Source: Bacillus mycoides
GTDB taxonomy: Bacteria > Bacillota > Bacilli > Bacillales > Bacillaceae_G
Assembly (NCBI RefSeq): GCF_018742245.1
Contig: NZ_CP036132.1
Location: 3,653,001-3,717,000, forward strand
Length of the DNA stretch: 64,000 bases
Direction: 5' to 3'
The number at the start of each line of letters is the position of its first letter. The first letter of the stretch is position 1. Shown here piece after piece: positions 40,245-50,129 of the stretch. The notes under the pieces are model-generated. The model had not been told where the DNA came from. It was given only the letters and a program-made list of their open reading frames with translations, and did no database searches. The position numbers and the translations under genes are program-made.

Positions 40245-40868
40245 TTATCCCACCATTCCCATCAAATATACTACAGTGAAAATAAACACCCAAACTACGT
40301 CAATAAAGTGCCAATAAATTGATGCAACATAAAACTTCGGTGCATTGTATAAATTTAAGCCCCGCTTTGCATTTCTAAAGATTAATGTTAAAATCCAACA
40401 AAGTCCAAACAATACGTGAAGTCCATGTGTACCAACAAGAGCATAAAATGCAGAGCCAAATGCACTACTTCTCATAGTATGCTTAAATTCATGTGTATAA
40501 TGATAAAACTCATATATTTCAAATCCCAAAAATCCTAAGCCAAGCAACACTGTTATAAGTAACCAAAGTTGCATTTTCTTAAAATTAAAGTTTTTCATAT
40601 GGTACATCGCATACACACTCGTTAAACTACTCGTTAATAAAAGCATCGTCATAATGAACACGAGCGGCATTTGAAACATCTCTTGAGATGTTGGTCCACC
40701 ATTTGTAGAATTCTTTAGCGCTAAATATGTGCCAAACAAGGAAGCGAACAACACTGTTTCGCCTCCAAGAAATAACCAAAAACCGACAAATTTATTTTTC
40801 CCCTCAAGGGTTGCTTTTTCAGGCTCTGCTGGAAATGTTTCATTCGTTAATTTTTCATCTACATGCAT
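40245..40868 (-). CDS. ctaE: CtaE, caa3 oxidase subunit III
   Basis: A 207-residue subunit with five membrane segments. Family features are FWLFLGGETVLFASLFGTYLAL, YALVGTHGLHVLFGLCWIL and YWHFIDVVWVFIFTVVYL. The start ATG overlaps the ctaD stop by 1 nt (TAATG), a typical coupling arrangement, with the SD (AAGGGGGG) inside ctaD. Confidence 0.97.
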   Translation of the reverse strand: MHVDEKLTNETFPAEPEKATLEGKNKFVGFWLFLGGETVLFASLFGTYLALKNSTNGGPTSQEMFQMPLVFIMTMLLLTSSLTSVYAMYHMKNFNFKKMQLWLLITVLLGLGFLGFEIYEFYHYTHEFKHTMRSSAFGSAFYALVGTHGLHVLFGLCWILTLIFRNAKRGLNLYNAPKFYVASIYWHFIDVVWVFIFTVVYLMGMVG

Positions 40869-42730
40869 TATGCCTTGCCCCCCTTATCCTCTAAATCTTC
40901 CTTATGAATATGATATCCATGATCATCAATTACTGAACGTAGGAACATTGTGCCAAATGTAATGATTAAACCGATAATTGCTACTAATAACCAAAATTTA
41001 TCTTTGCCGCCCTGCATATACATCGCACCGAAAGCGGCTATAAATAGACCTAGAGAAATGATAAATGGTGAAAATGAAGCATTCGGCATATGAATATCAC
41101 CGACTGGTTCCGCCGCTGTCATCTCTTTATTACCCTCACGTTTTTCAATCCAAAATGGATCTAATCCACGAACAAATGGTAATTGTTTGAAATTGTATTC
41201 CGGTGTAGGCGCTGGCATTGTCCACTCTAATGTACGCGCATCCCATGGATCACGACCAGCTTTTTCTTTTGATACTGTTGTTTTTATAACATTGAACAAA
41301 AGAACGATCGTTCCAAGAGCCATGAAAACTGCTCCAATTGAACTAACCATATTTCCAACCTCTAATCCTTGCCCCTCTAAATATGTGTAATAACGACGAG
41401 GCATACCGATTAAACCAAGGAAATGTTGGATAAAGAACGTTAAATGGAAACCGATAAAGAATAACCAAAACGTTATTTTCCCTAACGTTTCATTTAATAC
41501 TTTATTGAACATAAGTGGCCAATAATAATGCGCACCTGCAAGTAAACCAAATACAACACCACCGACAATTACATAATGGAAGTGTGCTACTACGAAATAA
41601 TTATCATGAAATTGATAATCGGCTGGTGCCGACGCAAGCATAACTCCAGTAACTCCACCCATAACGAATGATGGAATAAAAGCTACTGCCCACATCATAG
41701 GTGTTGTAAACCGAATACTTCCGCCCCACATTGTAAAGAGCCAGTTAAATATTTTAATACCTGTCGGAACTGCAATCGCCATTGTTGCAACTGAGAAGAT
41801 GGCATTTGCAACAGGACCAAGACCGACGGTGAACATATGATGCGCCCATACCATAAAGCCTAAAAATCCAATTAATACAGTCGCGAACACCATCGAGGAA
41901 TAACCGAATAATCGTTTCTTCGAAAATGTAGCAAAGATTTCTGAGAATATTCCGAAAGCTGGGAGTATAAGAATGTATACTTCTGGATGACCGAAGATCC
42001 AGAATAAATGCTCCCATATAATCGTGTTCCCACCTAGTGCCGGATTAAAGAAACTTGTGCCAAATAAACGATCTAACATTAAAAGCCCTAACCCTACAGT
42101 TAACGGTGGAAATGCAAATAATATAAGTGAAGATGTTACAAATGTTGTCCATGTAAACATCGGCATGCGCATGTACGTCATCCCTGGCGCGCGCATATTA
42201 ATAATTGTAACAAGGAAGTTAATACCTCCAATTAATGTACCAATACCTGATATTTGCAAGCCGAGTACATAAAAATCAACACCATGTCCTTTAGAGGCTA
42301 AAGCTAAAGATGCATACGATGTCCACCCTGCATCAGGCGCGCCTCCTAAAAACCAACTTAAATTTAAAAATAATCCACCAAAGAAGAATAACCAAAATCC
42401 GAGCGAATTCAAAAACGGGAACGCCACATCACGTGCTCCAATTTGAAGTGGCACAGCGGCGTTCATAAATGCAAACACGAGTGGCATAGCTGCGAGGAAA
42501 ATCATTGTTGTACCGTGCATCGTTAATACTTGATTATAAGCATCCCCAACAAGAAAAGCATTGTTAGGAATCGCTAACTGCAGGCGAATAAATAGTGCTT
42601 CTATTCCACCTATTACAAAAAACAATCCACCTGCAATTAAATAGAGAATGGCAATCTTTTTATGGTCTACTGTCGTTAAATAATCCCATATGACAGCACC
42701 CATCCCCTGTTTTTTTGCTACAGAACTCAC
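40868..42730 (-). CDS. ctaD: CtaD, caa3 oxidase subunit I
   Basis: A 620-residue heme-copper oxidase core with 12 or more membrane segments. The low-spin heme ligand is in VLTMHGTTMIFL. HPEVYILILPAFG contains the CuB histidine and the cross-linked tyrosine; WAHHMFTVG carries the two further CuB histidines; NYFVVAHFHYVIVGG carries the heme a3 and second heme a ligands. It reduces oxygen and pumps protons. The start is GTG 42730 with SD GGGGAGG. It is 33 nt after ctaC. Confidence 0.98.
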   Translation of the reverse strand: MSSVAKKQGMGAVIWDYLTTVDHKKIAILYLIAGGLFFVIGGIEALFIRLQLAIPNNAFLVGDAYNQVLTMHGTTMIFLAAMPLVFAFMNAAVPLQIGARDVAFPFLNSLGFWLFFFGGLFLNLSWFLGGAPDAGWTSYASLALASKGHGVDFYVLGLQISGIGTLIGGINFLVTIINMRAPGMTYMRMPMFTWTTFVTSSLILFAFPPLTVGLGLLMLDRLFGTSFFNPALGGNTIIWEHLFWIFGHPEVYILILPAFGIFSEIFATFSKKRLFGYSSMVFATVLIGFLGFMVWAHHMFTVGLGPVANAIFSVATMAIAVPTGIKIFNWLFTMWGGSIRFTTPMMWAVAFIPSFVMGGVTGVMLASAPADYQFHDNYFVVAHFHYVIVGGVVFGLLAGAHYYWPLMFNKVLNETLGKITFWLFFIGFHLTFFIQHFLGLIGMPRRYYTYLEGQGLEVGNMVSSIGAVFMALGTIVLLFNVIKTTVSKEKAGRDPWDARTLEWTMPAPTPEYNFKQLPFVRGLDPFWIEKREGNKEMTAAEPVGDIHMPNASFSPFIISLGLFIAAFGAMYMQGGKDKFWLLVAIIGLIITFGTMFLRSVIDDHGYHIHKEDLEDKGGKA

Positions 42731-42763
42731 GTTTTCAACCTCCCCTTCGCAAATGATCCCTCT

Positions 42764-43813
42764 TTACTTTTCAATCTTTAACGTTTGTAAATATGCATTT
42801 AATGCATTAATTTGATCATCCGTTAAGTTGCCATATTTACCAGTCATTTTATTACCTGGTTTCATATTTTCAGGATCTTTGAGCCATTTTTTTAAGTTCT
42901 CTTCATTATTTTCGGCAATACCAGCAACCATATCGCGATCTGCAAAGTTTGCTAAGTTCGGTGCGATACGAGCAGAAGGTGGTCTACTATCATTTGATCC
43001 AACTGCATGACAACCAATACAGCTTTTATTAAATATTTCTTGACCCTCTTGCGCCTTTGTAGAAGCTACTTCTTTTTTCCCATCAATTTTCTTCATGTCA
43101 GCAAGCCACTTTTTGTACTCGCTTTCATCCAGAGCTTTCACTTTGAACTGCATTAAAGAATGTGATGGGCCACAAAATTCTGTACAAAAACCATTATAAG
43201 TGCCCGATTTATCTGCCTTTAACCACATTTTGTTTACATTATCTGTATTTGTATCCATTTTCCCAGCTAAAGATGGAACCCAAAACGAGTGTTTAATATC
43301 GGCACCCTTCAAATTCAAATACACTTTCTTACCTGTGGGGATAACTAAATCTTGAGAAGTTACTATTTTTTCTGATTTGTAAGAAAATTCCCACCAATAA
43401 AGATTCGCTGTTACATCAACAACGATAGTATCTTTATCAATATTCTTTTTCTCCATCGCACTTACATCAGCAAGCTTGAATGTATATGTAACAGTCGGAA
43501 CAGCCAAGATTAACAAAAGAATAATCGGAATAACTGTCCATATAATTTCTAGTTTGTGATTTCCTTCAACTTGCTCTGGAATATAATCTTCCTCACCTTT
43601 TTTTTGTCGGAAACGCACAATTACATATAAGAAAATAATAGTAACTACAAGTACTACTCCTACCATGATTGCACTCGCTAGTAAGAGCAAATCATATTGC
43701 ATTTTTGCTACTTCCCCTTGCGGAATTAAAGTAGACTGAAAAGCTTTACCGCATCCCCCTAACAGTAAAGCCAGCAGTGAAACGAACGAAAGCAGTCGCC
43801 ACTGTTTCTTCAT
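42764..43813 (-). CDS. ctaC: CtaC, caa3 oxidase subunit II with fused cytochrome c
   Basis: A 349-residue lipoprotein. The lipobox LLALLLGGC is at the N-terminus, and two membrane segments follow (about 40-65 and 85-105). The CuA domain carries SFWVPSLAGKMDTN and the ligand cluster FCTEFCGPSHSLM. A C-terminal cytochrome c domain has the heme-binding CIGCH and a distal methionine region (KPGNKMTGKYG), which defines the caa3 type. The start ATG 43813 is preceded by GTGGGGG. It is the first gene of the ctaCDEFG operon. Confidence 0.98.
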   Translation of the reverse strand: MKKQWRLLSFVSLLALLLGGCGKAFQSTLIPQGEVAKMQYDLLLLASAIMVGVVLVVTIIFLYVIVRFRQKKGEEDYIPEQVEGNHKLEIIWTVIPIILLLILAVPTVTYTFKLADVSAMEKKNIDKDTIVVDVTANLYWWEFSYKSEKIVTSQDLVIPTGKKVYLNLKGADIKHSFWVPSLAGKMDTNTDNVNKMWLKADKSGTYNGFCTEFCGPSHSLMQFKVKALDESEYKKWLADMKKIDGKKEVASTKAQEGQEIFNKSCIGCHAVGSNDSRPPSARIAPNLANFADRDMVAGIAENNEENLKKWLKDPENMKPGNKMTGKYGNLTDDQINALNAYLQTLKIEK

Positions 43814-43906
43814 ACAAACAACCCCCACTTTCTTTGTGAATTAGATTGCACTTTATAGTTAAGTAAAGTAAATCTCAACGTAAAGAAATCCAATCATGTC
43901 GTTGTC

Positions 43907-44830
43907 TTAGAAGAATGTAACTACAATCATTGACACAAATAAGATTGTTAAGTAATTCAGGGAATAAACAAACATTTTTACGGACCATTTGATGTCATCT
44001 TGCTTACGGAAGCCATAAAGCCCTAATGCGATCCATCCGATGTTAAGCAATGTTGCAATTACCATGAATGTTATTCCAAGCCCACTCATATAAAATGGTA
44101 GTGGTAATAAACATACTGTCCAAATCATAATCTGACGTTTCGTAATATCAAATCCCTGTACAACAGGAAGCATTGGGATTCCTGCATTTCGATATTCATC
44201 AACACGCTTCATCGCTAATGCGAGGAAATGTGGGATTTGCCAAATAAACATAATTAAAAATAACATCCAAGCAATTGGATGACTTAAAGACGGATCAATT
44301 GCCGCCCATCCAATTAAAGGTGGAACTGCTCCTGATATACTACCCACAACAGTATTTAACGTATATTTTCTCTTCGTCCATAATGTATATAAAACTACAT
44401 ATGTGAAGGCACCAATAAATGCGATTAATACTGCCATCGGTGTCGTAAGTAATAAAAATACAAAGCCAAGAAGTAAAATTACAAGTCCAAATGCAAGTGC
44501 AAAGCCAGGTTTATATTTACCTGTTACCGTTGGACGGTTTTTTGTTCTTTCCATTAATGGATCGATATCTCGGTCAATGTAGTTATTTAAACAACATACC
44601 CCAGCCATAATTAATGCAGAACCAACGATTGTGAAAAACAACTTATCCAGATTGTCCATAACACTCAATCCATTAAAATATAAAGCCAACCAAAATCCTG
44701 TAAATACAGTAAGTGTATTTGAGTTTACAATACCCATTTTAACGAGCGCTGATAAATCTTGTAACCGAGTTGTTTCCGGTACACTTGAAACAGCTGACTC
44801 ATCATGCAGCTCACTTGTTGCATGGTTCAT
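43907..44830 (-). CDS. ctaB: CtaB, heme O synthase (protoheme IX farnesyltransferase)
   Basis: A 307-residue UbiA-family prenyltransferase with about nine membrane segments. The aspartate-rich motifs [19 protein letters not shown] and [18 protein letters not shown] bind the farnesyl diphosphate-Mg. It makes heme O, the substrate of CtaA. ATG 44830 is 8 nt after GAGGGGG; a GTG one codon earlier is also possible. It lies about 90 nt upstream of ctaC and is divergent from ctaA. Confidence 0.97.
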   Translation of the reverse strand: MNHATSELHDESAVSSVPETTRLQDLSALVKMGIVNSNTLTVFTGFWLALYFNGLSVMDNLDKLFFTIVGSALIMAGVCCLNNYIDRDIDPLMERTKNRPTVTGKYKPGFALAFGLVILLLGFVFLLLTTPMAVLIAFIGAFTYVVLYTLWTKRKYTLNTVVGSISGAVPPLIGWAAIDPSLSHPIAWMLFLIMFIWQIPHFLALAMKRVDEYRNAGIPMLPVVQGFDITKRQIMIWTVCLLPLPFYMSGLGITFMVIATLLNIGWIALGLYGFRKQDDIKWSVKMFVYSLNYLTILFVSMIVVTFF

Positions 44831-45327
44831 CACTTTAACCCCCTCTTAAACCTATCATCTTTCTAAGCATATATTTCATGTGAAATATTTCGCTTCTATA
44901 TAGCAATATTATTACAGTAGAAATATTGTTAACCCATTCTACTACTAATCTACGCCCATACTCCAATATATTAAATCACATTTCCCGAACATTTTGTGAA
45001 GAAAACATGAACTTTTTGTGTCGAACATTAAAAAACTTTATTCTAATTTATCCTTATCATACCATGATGTTATCTTCTATAATAAACTATTTTGTCATAT
45101 TTAGCATGTATTCTCCCCATTTCTTTTCAAAACAGCCTGATTTTCACCTAAAATATGTATTTAAAATCCCATTTTTTTCTTTATACTACGTACGTTGTCC
45201 TCGCCCTCCATTTCTTTGCTATTTTATTATTTTTTATATATCATAGGACTGTAGCACGTTTTATTCTATATATAATGGAATGAAAATATTTCTCAATAAC
45301 TTCATAGCAGAAAGATGGTGAAAGAGA
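44831..45327. other. 497-bp divergent region between ctaB and ctaA
   Basis: No gene is supported here; it is AT-rich and pyrimidine-rich on the plus strand. Toward ctaA, TATAAT at 45271-45276 is preceded at 17 bp by a poor -35 (ACTGTA), which fits a promoter needing an activator such as ResD, known to control cta genes in B. subtilis. The proposal is an inference. I see no cre-like palindrome that I trust. Confidence 0.4.
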
Positions 45328-46263
45328 TTGCAACGCTTTATTAAATGGTTAGCAGTCATTACAAGTCTCGATTTATTAGTAGTTTTACTAGGAGGCGCTT
45401 TAGTTACAAAAACAGGTTCAGGCCAAGGATGCGGTAAATCATGGCCACTTTGTAACGGTGAATGGTTTCCATCTAATTTATCAATGGAAACTATTATTGA
45501 GCTAAGTCACCGCTTAACATCGGGATCAGCAGGAATCCTTGTTACTCTTCTTTGTATCTTGTCCTGGAAATATTATAAACATGTGCGCGAAACAAAAACG
45601 TTAGCAATTTTATCCTTCGTATTTTTAGTTGCACAAGCATTAATGGGGGCGGCAGCAGTTGTTTGGGGACAAATGCCTGCAGTATTAGCTATTCACTTCG
45701 GTATTTCCTTAATTTCATTTGCTTCTGTCATCTTGTTAACGTGTCTTATTTTTGAAATTGATCAGAAATTTGATGCACGTTCACTTATTATGGACAAAAA
45801 AATGAAATTTCATATTTATGGTGTAACAATTTACAGTTATATTGTTGTCTACACAGGAGCTTTAGTACGTCACGAACGAGCTACCTTAGCCTGTCCAGAC
45901 TTCCCTTTATGTAGTAAAAACAGACCTATGCCAACTCAACTACATGAGTGGGTCCAAATGGGGCATAGAGTTGCAGCGATGTTAATATTCGTTTGGATAC
46001 TTTACGCGATGTTTATAGCTATTCGTCATTACAAGCAGCAGCGTGTAGTATACTGGGGATGGATTATTTCATTTATCCTTGTTACACTTCAAGCTATAGT
46101 AGGGATTTTAGTCGTATTTACAAATGCTAGTTTAGCAATGGCATTATTACATTCACTCTTCATTTCTTGCCTGTTTGCTGTACTATGCTATTTAGTTATG
46201 TTGGGTACAAGAAGTACATTCAATGCAAAAGAAGCTGAATCAACTTCTAAGCAAACAAAATAA
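45328..46263 (+). CDS. ctaA: CtaA, heme A synthase
   Basis: A 311-residue membrane protein of eight segments in two homologous halves that oxidises heme O to heme A. The conserved cysteine pair GCGKSWPLC is in the first extracellular loop, with heme-ligand histidines in [27 protein letters not shown] and LLHSLF. A second cysteine pair (LACPDFPLC) is in the other half. The start is TTG 45328 with a weak SD (GATGGTG), suggesting low translation. It is divergent from the ctaB operon. Confidence 0.96.
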   Translation: MQRFIKWLAVITSLDLLVVLLGGALVTKTGSGQGCGKSWPLCNGEWFPSNLSMETIIELSHRLTSGSAGILVTLLCILSWKYYKHVRETKTLAILSFVFLVAQALMGAAAVVWGQMPAVLAIHFGISLISFASVILLTCLIFEIDQKFDARSLIMDKKMKFHIYGVTIYSYIVVYTGALVRHERATLACPDFPLCSKNRPMPTQLHEWVQMGHRVAAMLIFVWILYAMFIAIRHYKQQRVVYWGWIISFILVTLQAIVGILVVFTNASLAMALLHSLFISCLFAVLCYLVMLGTRSTFNAKEAESTSKQTK

Positions 46264-46275
46264 CGTAAAACTTTA

Positions 46276-46302
46276 ATACCTTGCCAATTCGGCAAGGTAT
46301 TA
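46276..46302 (+). terminator. Intrinsic terminator of ctaA
   Basis: A 10-bp stem ATACCTTGCC / GGCAAGGTAT with a 5-nt loop, then TATTT on the plus strand, 13 nt after the ctaA stop. Confidence 0.8.
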
Positions 46303-46313
46303 TTTACACACAA

Positions 46314-46343
46314 AAAAGAGCTGCTTTCGCACAGCTCTTTTTC
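46314..46343 (-). terminator. Intrinsic terminator of pycA
   Basis: A stem AAAAGAGCTG / CAGCTCTTTT with an 8-nt loop, flanked by A runs on the left (T run on the minus strand), just after the pycA stop. Confidence 0.85.
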
Positions 46344-46349
46344 TTTATT

Positions 46350-49300
46350 TTAATGATCTAATTCAATGAGTAAATCTCCCGTTTGAATTGCATCCCCATC
46401 ATTTACATATACTTTTTTCACTTTACCACTAAATGGCGCTTGAACCGTCGTTTCCATTTTCATCGCTTCTGTAATTGCCATGGAATCACCTTTTTTCACT
46501 TCATCGCCTTCTTTTACAACTACTTTAATAACAGTTCCCGGCATCGTTGCGCTAATATGATTTGGATTTTCACGATTCCCCTTCACACGCTGTGCAACAG
46601 TTGCTTTCACGCTTTCATCTTTCACTACGATTTCACGCGGTTGTCCATTAAATTCCAAGTAAAGTACACGATTTCCATCTGGCTGCGGTTCTCCAATGGA
46701 AACTAGTTTAACCATCAATGTTTTACCTTGTTCGATTTCTACATCAATTTCTTCACCAAGTCTCATTCCATAGAAGAAAGTAGGTGTATCAAGCACAGAT
46801 ACATTTCCATAAAGCCCAACAACTTTTTCGTAGTCCATAAACACTTTTGGATACAATGCATATGCGACTACATCAAAAATTGTCACTTCGCGTCCAAGTT
46901 TGTGGAATAACTCTTCTTTTAAAGCGTCAAAATCTACTGGCTCTAATAATTCACCTGGTCTTACTGTCAACGGCTCTTTCCCTTTTAAAATAATATTTTG
47001 TAATTCTTTCGGAAAACCACCATATGGTTGACCTAAATCTCCAGAGAACATTTCAACAACAGATCCTGGGAAGTCCATAGAATCTCCACGCTCTAAAATA
47101 TCTTGTTCTGTCAGATGATTTTGAACCATAAATAATGCCATATCACCCACAACTTTAGATGATGGTGTTACTTTTACAATATCTCCAAACATATCATTAA
47201 CACGACGATACATCACTTTAACTTCATCAAAGCGATCTCCTAAACCAACCGCCTTCGCTTGTTGTTGAAGATTACTATATTGTCCACCTGGCATTTCGTG
47301 CATATATACCTCTGTGTGAGGAGCGTTCATACCACTTTCAAATGGAGCATAATATTTACGTACATCTTCCCAATAATGAGATAGTTTTTCTAATGAGTCT
47401 ATATTAACATCTGGTTGTCTTTCGTTTCCGCCTAACGCATAGTATAGTGTATTCGCACTCGGTTGTGACGTTTGACCAGCCATAGAACTCACCGCTACAT
47501 CGACAATATCAACGCCTGCTTCAATCGCCTTCGTATACGTTAAAATACCATTTCCGCTCGTATCATGTGTATGCAGGTGAATTGGAATCGACACCGTCTC
47601 TTTTAGTGCTGAAACTAAATCATATGCTGCGTTTGGCTTTAATAAGCCCGCCATATCTTTAATTCCTAAAATATGAGCTCCTGATGCTTCCAACTCTTTT
47701 GCTAAATTTTTATAATAATTTAAATCATATTTACTGCGTAACGGATCATGAATGTCTCCTGTGTAACACATTGTTGCTTCTGCAATTTTACCAGTATCTC
47801 GTACAGCATCAATTGCAACTCTCATACCTTCTACCCAGTTTAAGCTATCAAAAATACGGAACACATCAATTCCAGCTTGCGCGGAACATTCTACAAATTT
47901 TTGAATTAAATTATCTGGATAGTTTTTGTATCCAACTGCGTTTGAAGAACGAAGTAACATTTGGAATAAAACATTCGGCATTTTTTCACGAAGATCTAGT
48001 AATCGTTCCCACGGATCTTCTTTTAAGAAGCGATACGCAACATCAAACGTTGCACCGCCCCACATTTCCGCTGAGAATAGGTTTGGTAACATTCTCGCTG
48101 TTGGCTCTGCAATTTGATGTAAATCTTTTGTACGAATACGAGTTGCAAGTAATGACTGATGTCCATCACGGAATGTTGTATCCGTTAAAAGTACACGTTT
48201 TTGATCTTGTACCCACTTTACTAATCCATCCGCTCCACGCTCATCCAAAATTTGTTTCGTTCCATTTTGGATTGGCTCTGAGTGTTTTACACTTGGTATA
48301 CGAGCATCAGGGAAAATTGGCTTCTCTTTTTTCCCTACTCCTGGGAAACCATTTACTGTTACTGAACCAATATAATTTAACATTTTCGTTCCACGGTCTT
48401 TACGTTTCGGGAACAAGAATAGTTCAGGTGACACATCAATAAACGAAGTATCATATTCTCCTGATAAAAAGTTTTTATGTTTTACTACATTCTCTAGGAA
48501 TGGAATATTTGTTTTAATACCACGAATACGGAATTCTTTTAAGTTACGTTCCATTTTTGCAGCAGCTTGTTCAAAAGTAAGCGCCCAAGTTGTAACTTTT
48601 ACAAGTAAAGAATCATAGTAAGGTGTAATAACTGCACCTTGGAAACTATTACCTGTATCAAGACGCACACCAAAACCACCGCCCGATCGGTACGCCATTA
48701 TTTTTCCTGTATCCGGCATGAAATTATTTAGTGGATCCTCAGTCGTTACACGAGATTGGATTGCAAATCCATGTACAACCACTTCCTCTTGCTTAGGAAC
48801 ACCTACCATTTTACTATGTAATGCATGTCCATCAGCTATTAAAATTTGCGATTGAACGATATCGACTCCTGTAATCATCTCTGTAATCGTATGTTCAACT
48901 TGAACACGTGGGTTTACTTCAATGAAGTAAAACTCATCACCTTTTACAAGGAATTCTACCGTTCCTGCATTTAAATAGTTTACATTTTTCGTTAACTTAA
49001 CAGCAGCATCACAAATACGTTGACGCAAATCGTCTGAAAGCGACACGCTTGGTGCGATTTCGACTACTTTTTGATGGCGTCGTTGTACAGAGCAATCACG
49101 CTCATACAAATGAACAACATTACCTTCTTCATCTGCTAAAATTTGTACTTCTATATGTTTAGGTTTTTCAACGAATTTTTCAACATACACTTCATCATTA
49201 CCAAAGGCTGCTTTTGCTTCTGATTTCGCGCGATTATACGATTCTCTTAATTCTTCACTAGCACGTACAATACGCATACCGCGACCGCCACCGCCAAGAG

Positions 49301-49796
49301 ACGCTTTAATAATAATCGGGTAATCATACTTTTCAGCAAATTCCGCGACTTCTTCTAGTGAATTTACTGGACCATCACTACCAGGAATAACTGGAATTTG
49401 TGCTAGCTGCGCTTGTGTTCTTGCTTTAACTTTATCTCCAAACATGTCTAAATGCTTACTTTTTGGACCGATAAAGATAATCCCTTCTTCTTCACAACGT
49501 TTTGCAAATTGAATATTTTCTGACAAGAAACCATATCCAGGGTGGATTGCATCTACATGATTACTTTTCGCAATCTCAATAATGCCTTCAATATCTAGAT
49601 AAGCATCAATTGGCTTTTTCCCTTCCCCAACTAAATAGGACTCATCGGCTTTATAGCGATGATAAGAACCGCTATCCTCTTTAGAATAGATCGCAACTGT
49701 GTTTAATCCAAGTTCTGAACATGCTCGGAACACACGAATTGCTATCTCTCCACGGTTAGCTACCAATACTTTTTGAATACGTTGCAGCTTTGTCAT
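46350..49796 (-). CDS. pycA: PycA, pyruvate carboxylase
   Basis: A 1148-residue multidomain enzyme that makes oxaloacetate from pyruvate, bicarbonate and ATP. The biotin carboxylase domain (about 1-460) has SLGGGGRGMRIV, EKFVEKPKHIEVQ and EVNPRVQVEHT. The carboxyltransferase domain (about 535-810) has DTTFRDGHQSLLATR, the metal residues in HLHTHDTSG and the carboxylated lysine region ILGIKDMAGLL. The C-terminal biotinyl domain has the lysine in EAMKMET. The start ATG 49796 has SD AGAGGGGG. The order ylaN-ftsW-pycA-ctaA is as in B. subtilis. Confidence 0.98.
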   Translation of the reverse strand: MTKLQRIQKVLVANRGEIAIRVFRACSELGLNTVAIYSKEDSGSYHRYKADESYLVGEGKKPIDAYLDIEGIIEIAKSNHVDAIHPGYGFLSENIQFAKRCEEEGIIFIGPKSKHLDMFGDKVKARTQAQLAQIPVIPGSDGPVNSLEEVAEFAEKYDYPIIIKASLGGGGRGMRIVRASEELRESYNRAKSEAKAAFGNDEVYVEKFVEKPKHIEVQILADEEGNVVHLYERDCSVQRRHQKVVEIAPSVSLSDDLRQRICDAAVKLTKNVNYLNAGTVEFLVKGDEFYFIEVNPRVQVEHTITEMITGVDIVQSQILIADGHALHSKMVGVPKQEEVVVHGFAIQSRVTTEDPLNNFMPDTGKIMAYRSGGGFGVRLDTGNSFQGAVITPYYDSLLVKVTTWALTFEQAAAKMERNLKEFRIRGIKTNIPFLENVVKHKNFLSGEYDTSFIDVSPELFLFPKRKDRGTKMLNYIGSVTVNGFPGVGKKEKPIFPDARIPSVKHSEPIQNGTKQILDERGADGLVKWVQDQKRVLLTDTTFRDGHQSLLATRIRTKDLHQIAEPTARMLPNLFSAEMWGGATFDVAYRFLKEDPWERLLDLREKMPNVLFQMLLRSSNAVGYKNYPDNLIQKFVECSAQAGIDVFRIFDSLNWVEGMRVAIDAVRDTGKIAEATMCYTGDIHDPLRSKYDLNYYKNLAKELEASGAHILGIKDMAGLLKPNAAYDLVSALKETVSIPIHLHTHDTSGNGILTYTKAIEAGVDIVDVAVSSMAGQTSQPSANTLYYALGGNERQPDVNIDSLEKLSHYWEDVRKYYAPFESGMNAPHTEVYMHEMPGGQYSNLQQQAKAVGLGDRFDEVKVMYRRVNDMFGDIVKVTPSSKVVGDMALFMVQNHLTEQDILERGDSMDFPGSVVEMFSGDLGQPYGGFPKELQNIILKGKEPLTVRPGELLEPVDFDALKEELFHKLGREVTIFDVVAYALYPKVFMDYEKVVGLYGNVSVLDTPTFFYGMRLGEEIDVEIEQGKTLMVKLVSIGEPQPDGNRVLYLEFNGQPREIVVKDESVKATVAQRVKGNRENPNHISATMPGTVIKVVVKEGDEVKKGDSMAITEAMKMETTVQAPFSGKVKKVYVNDGDAIQTGDLLIELDH

Positions 49797-50129
49797 GATT
49801 TTCCCCCTCTATTTTCTTACCACTCTAGAGATAAAATACATACACACTCTAAAGAGCGTGAAGTTCTTCACTTTCTACATTATATTATACTTAGAAAGCT
49901 TCACTTTATTTTTATCCATCATACCTTATTTTTCAACAAATGATAAGTTTTCTGATCAATTTGTTTCACAAAAATAGTATAGCATACCTCTTCCTTTTCT
50001 AACAACAATATTGTATATCACATTCATTTAAATGTAATATACTTTTTATTTTAAAAGAATCAATATTGTATCACATTTGAAACCTAACAAAATAAAAAAC
50101 ACATTGAACTCTAGAGCTCAATGTGTTTT
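49797..50129. other. 333-bp gap upstream of pycA
   Basis: No gene is seen. The minus-strand leader of pycA contains a stem pairing GAAGCTTTCT with AGAAAGTGAAG and a TATAAT sequence in between, but no convincing -35. The right end is the ftsW terminator. Confidence 0.4.
50099..50126 (-). terminator. Intrinsic terminator of ftsW
   Basis: A 9-bp stem ACACATTGA / TCAATGTGT extended by a CTCTAGAG palindrome in the centre, followed by TTTTTTATTTTG on the minus strand. Confidence 0.85.

Noticed and set aside
44926..45246. 106-codon frame in the ctaB-ctaA gap
   Set aside because: It has no SD, composition typical of random AT-rich DNA (F, Y, S, H), and no resemblance to known proteins.
47684..48442. 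252-codon open frame on the plus strand
   Set aside because: It lies wholly antisense to pycA, has no SD, and its composition (leucine, histidine, serine) is the usual mirror of a conserved coding region.
49797..50098. Riboswitch upstream of pycA
   Set aside because: No conserved riboswitch core was recognised; only a simple stem around a TATAAT sequence is present.
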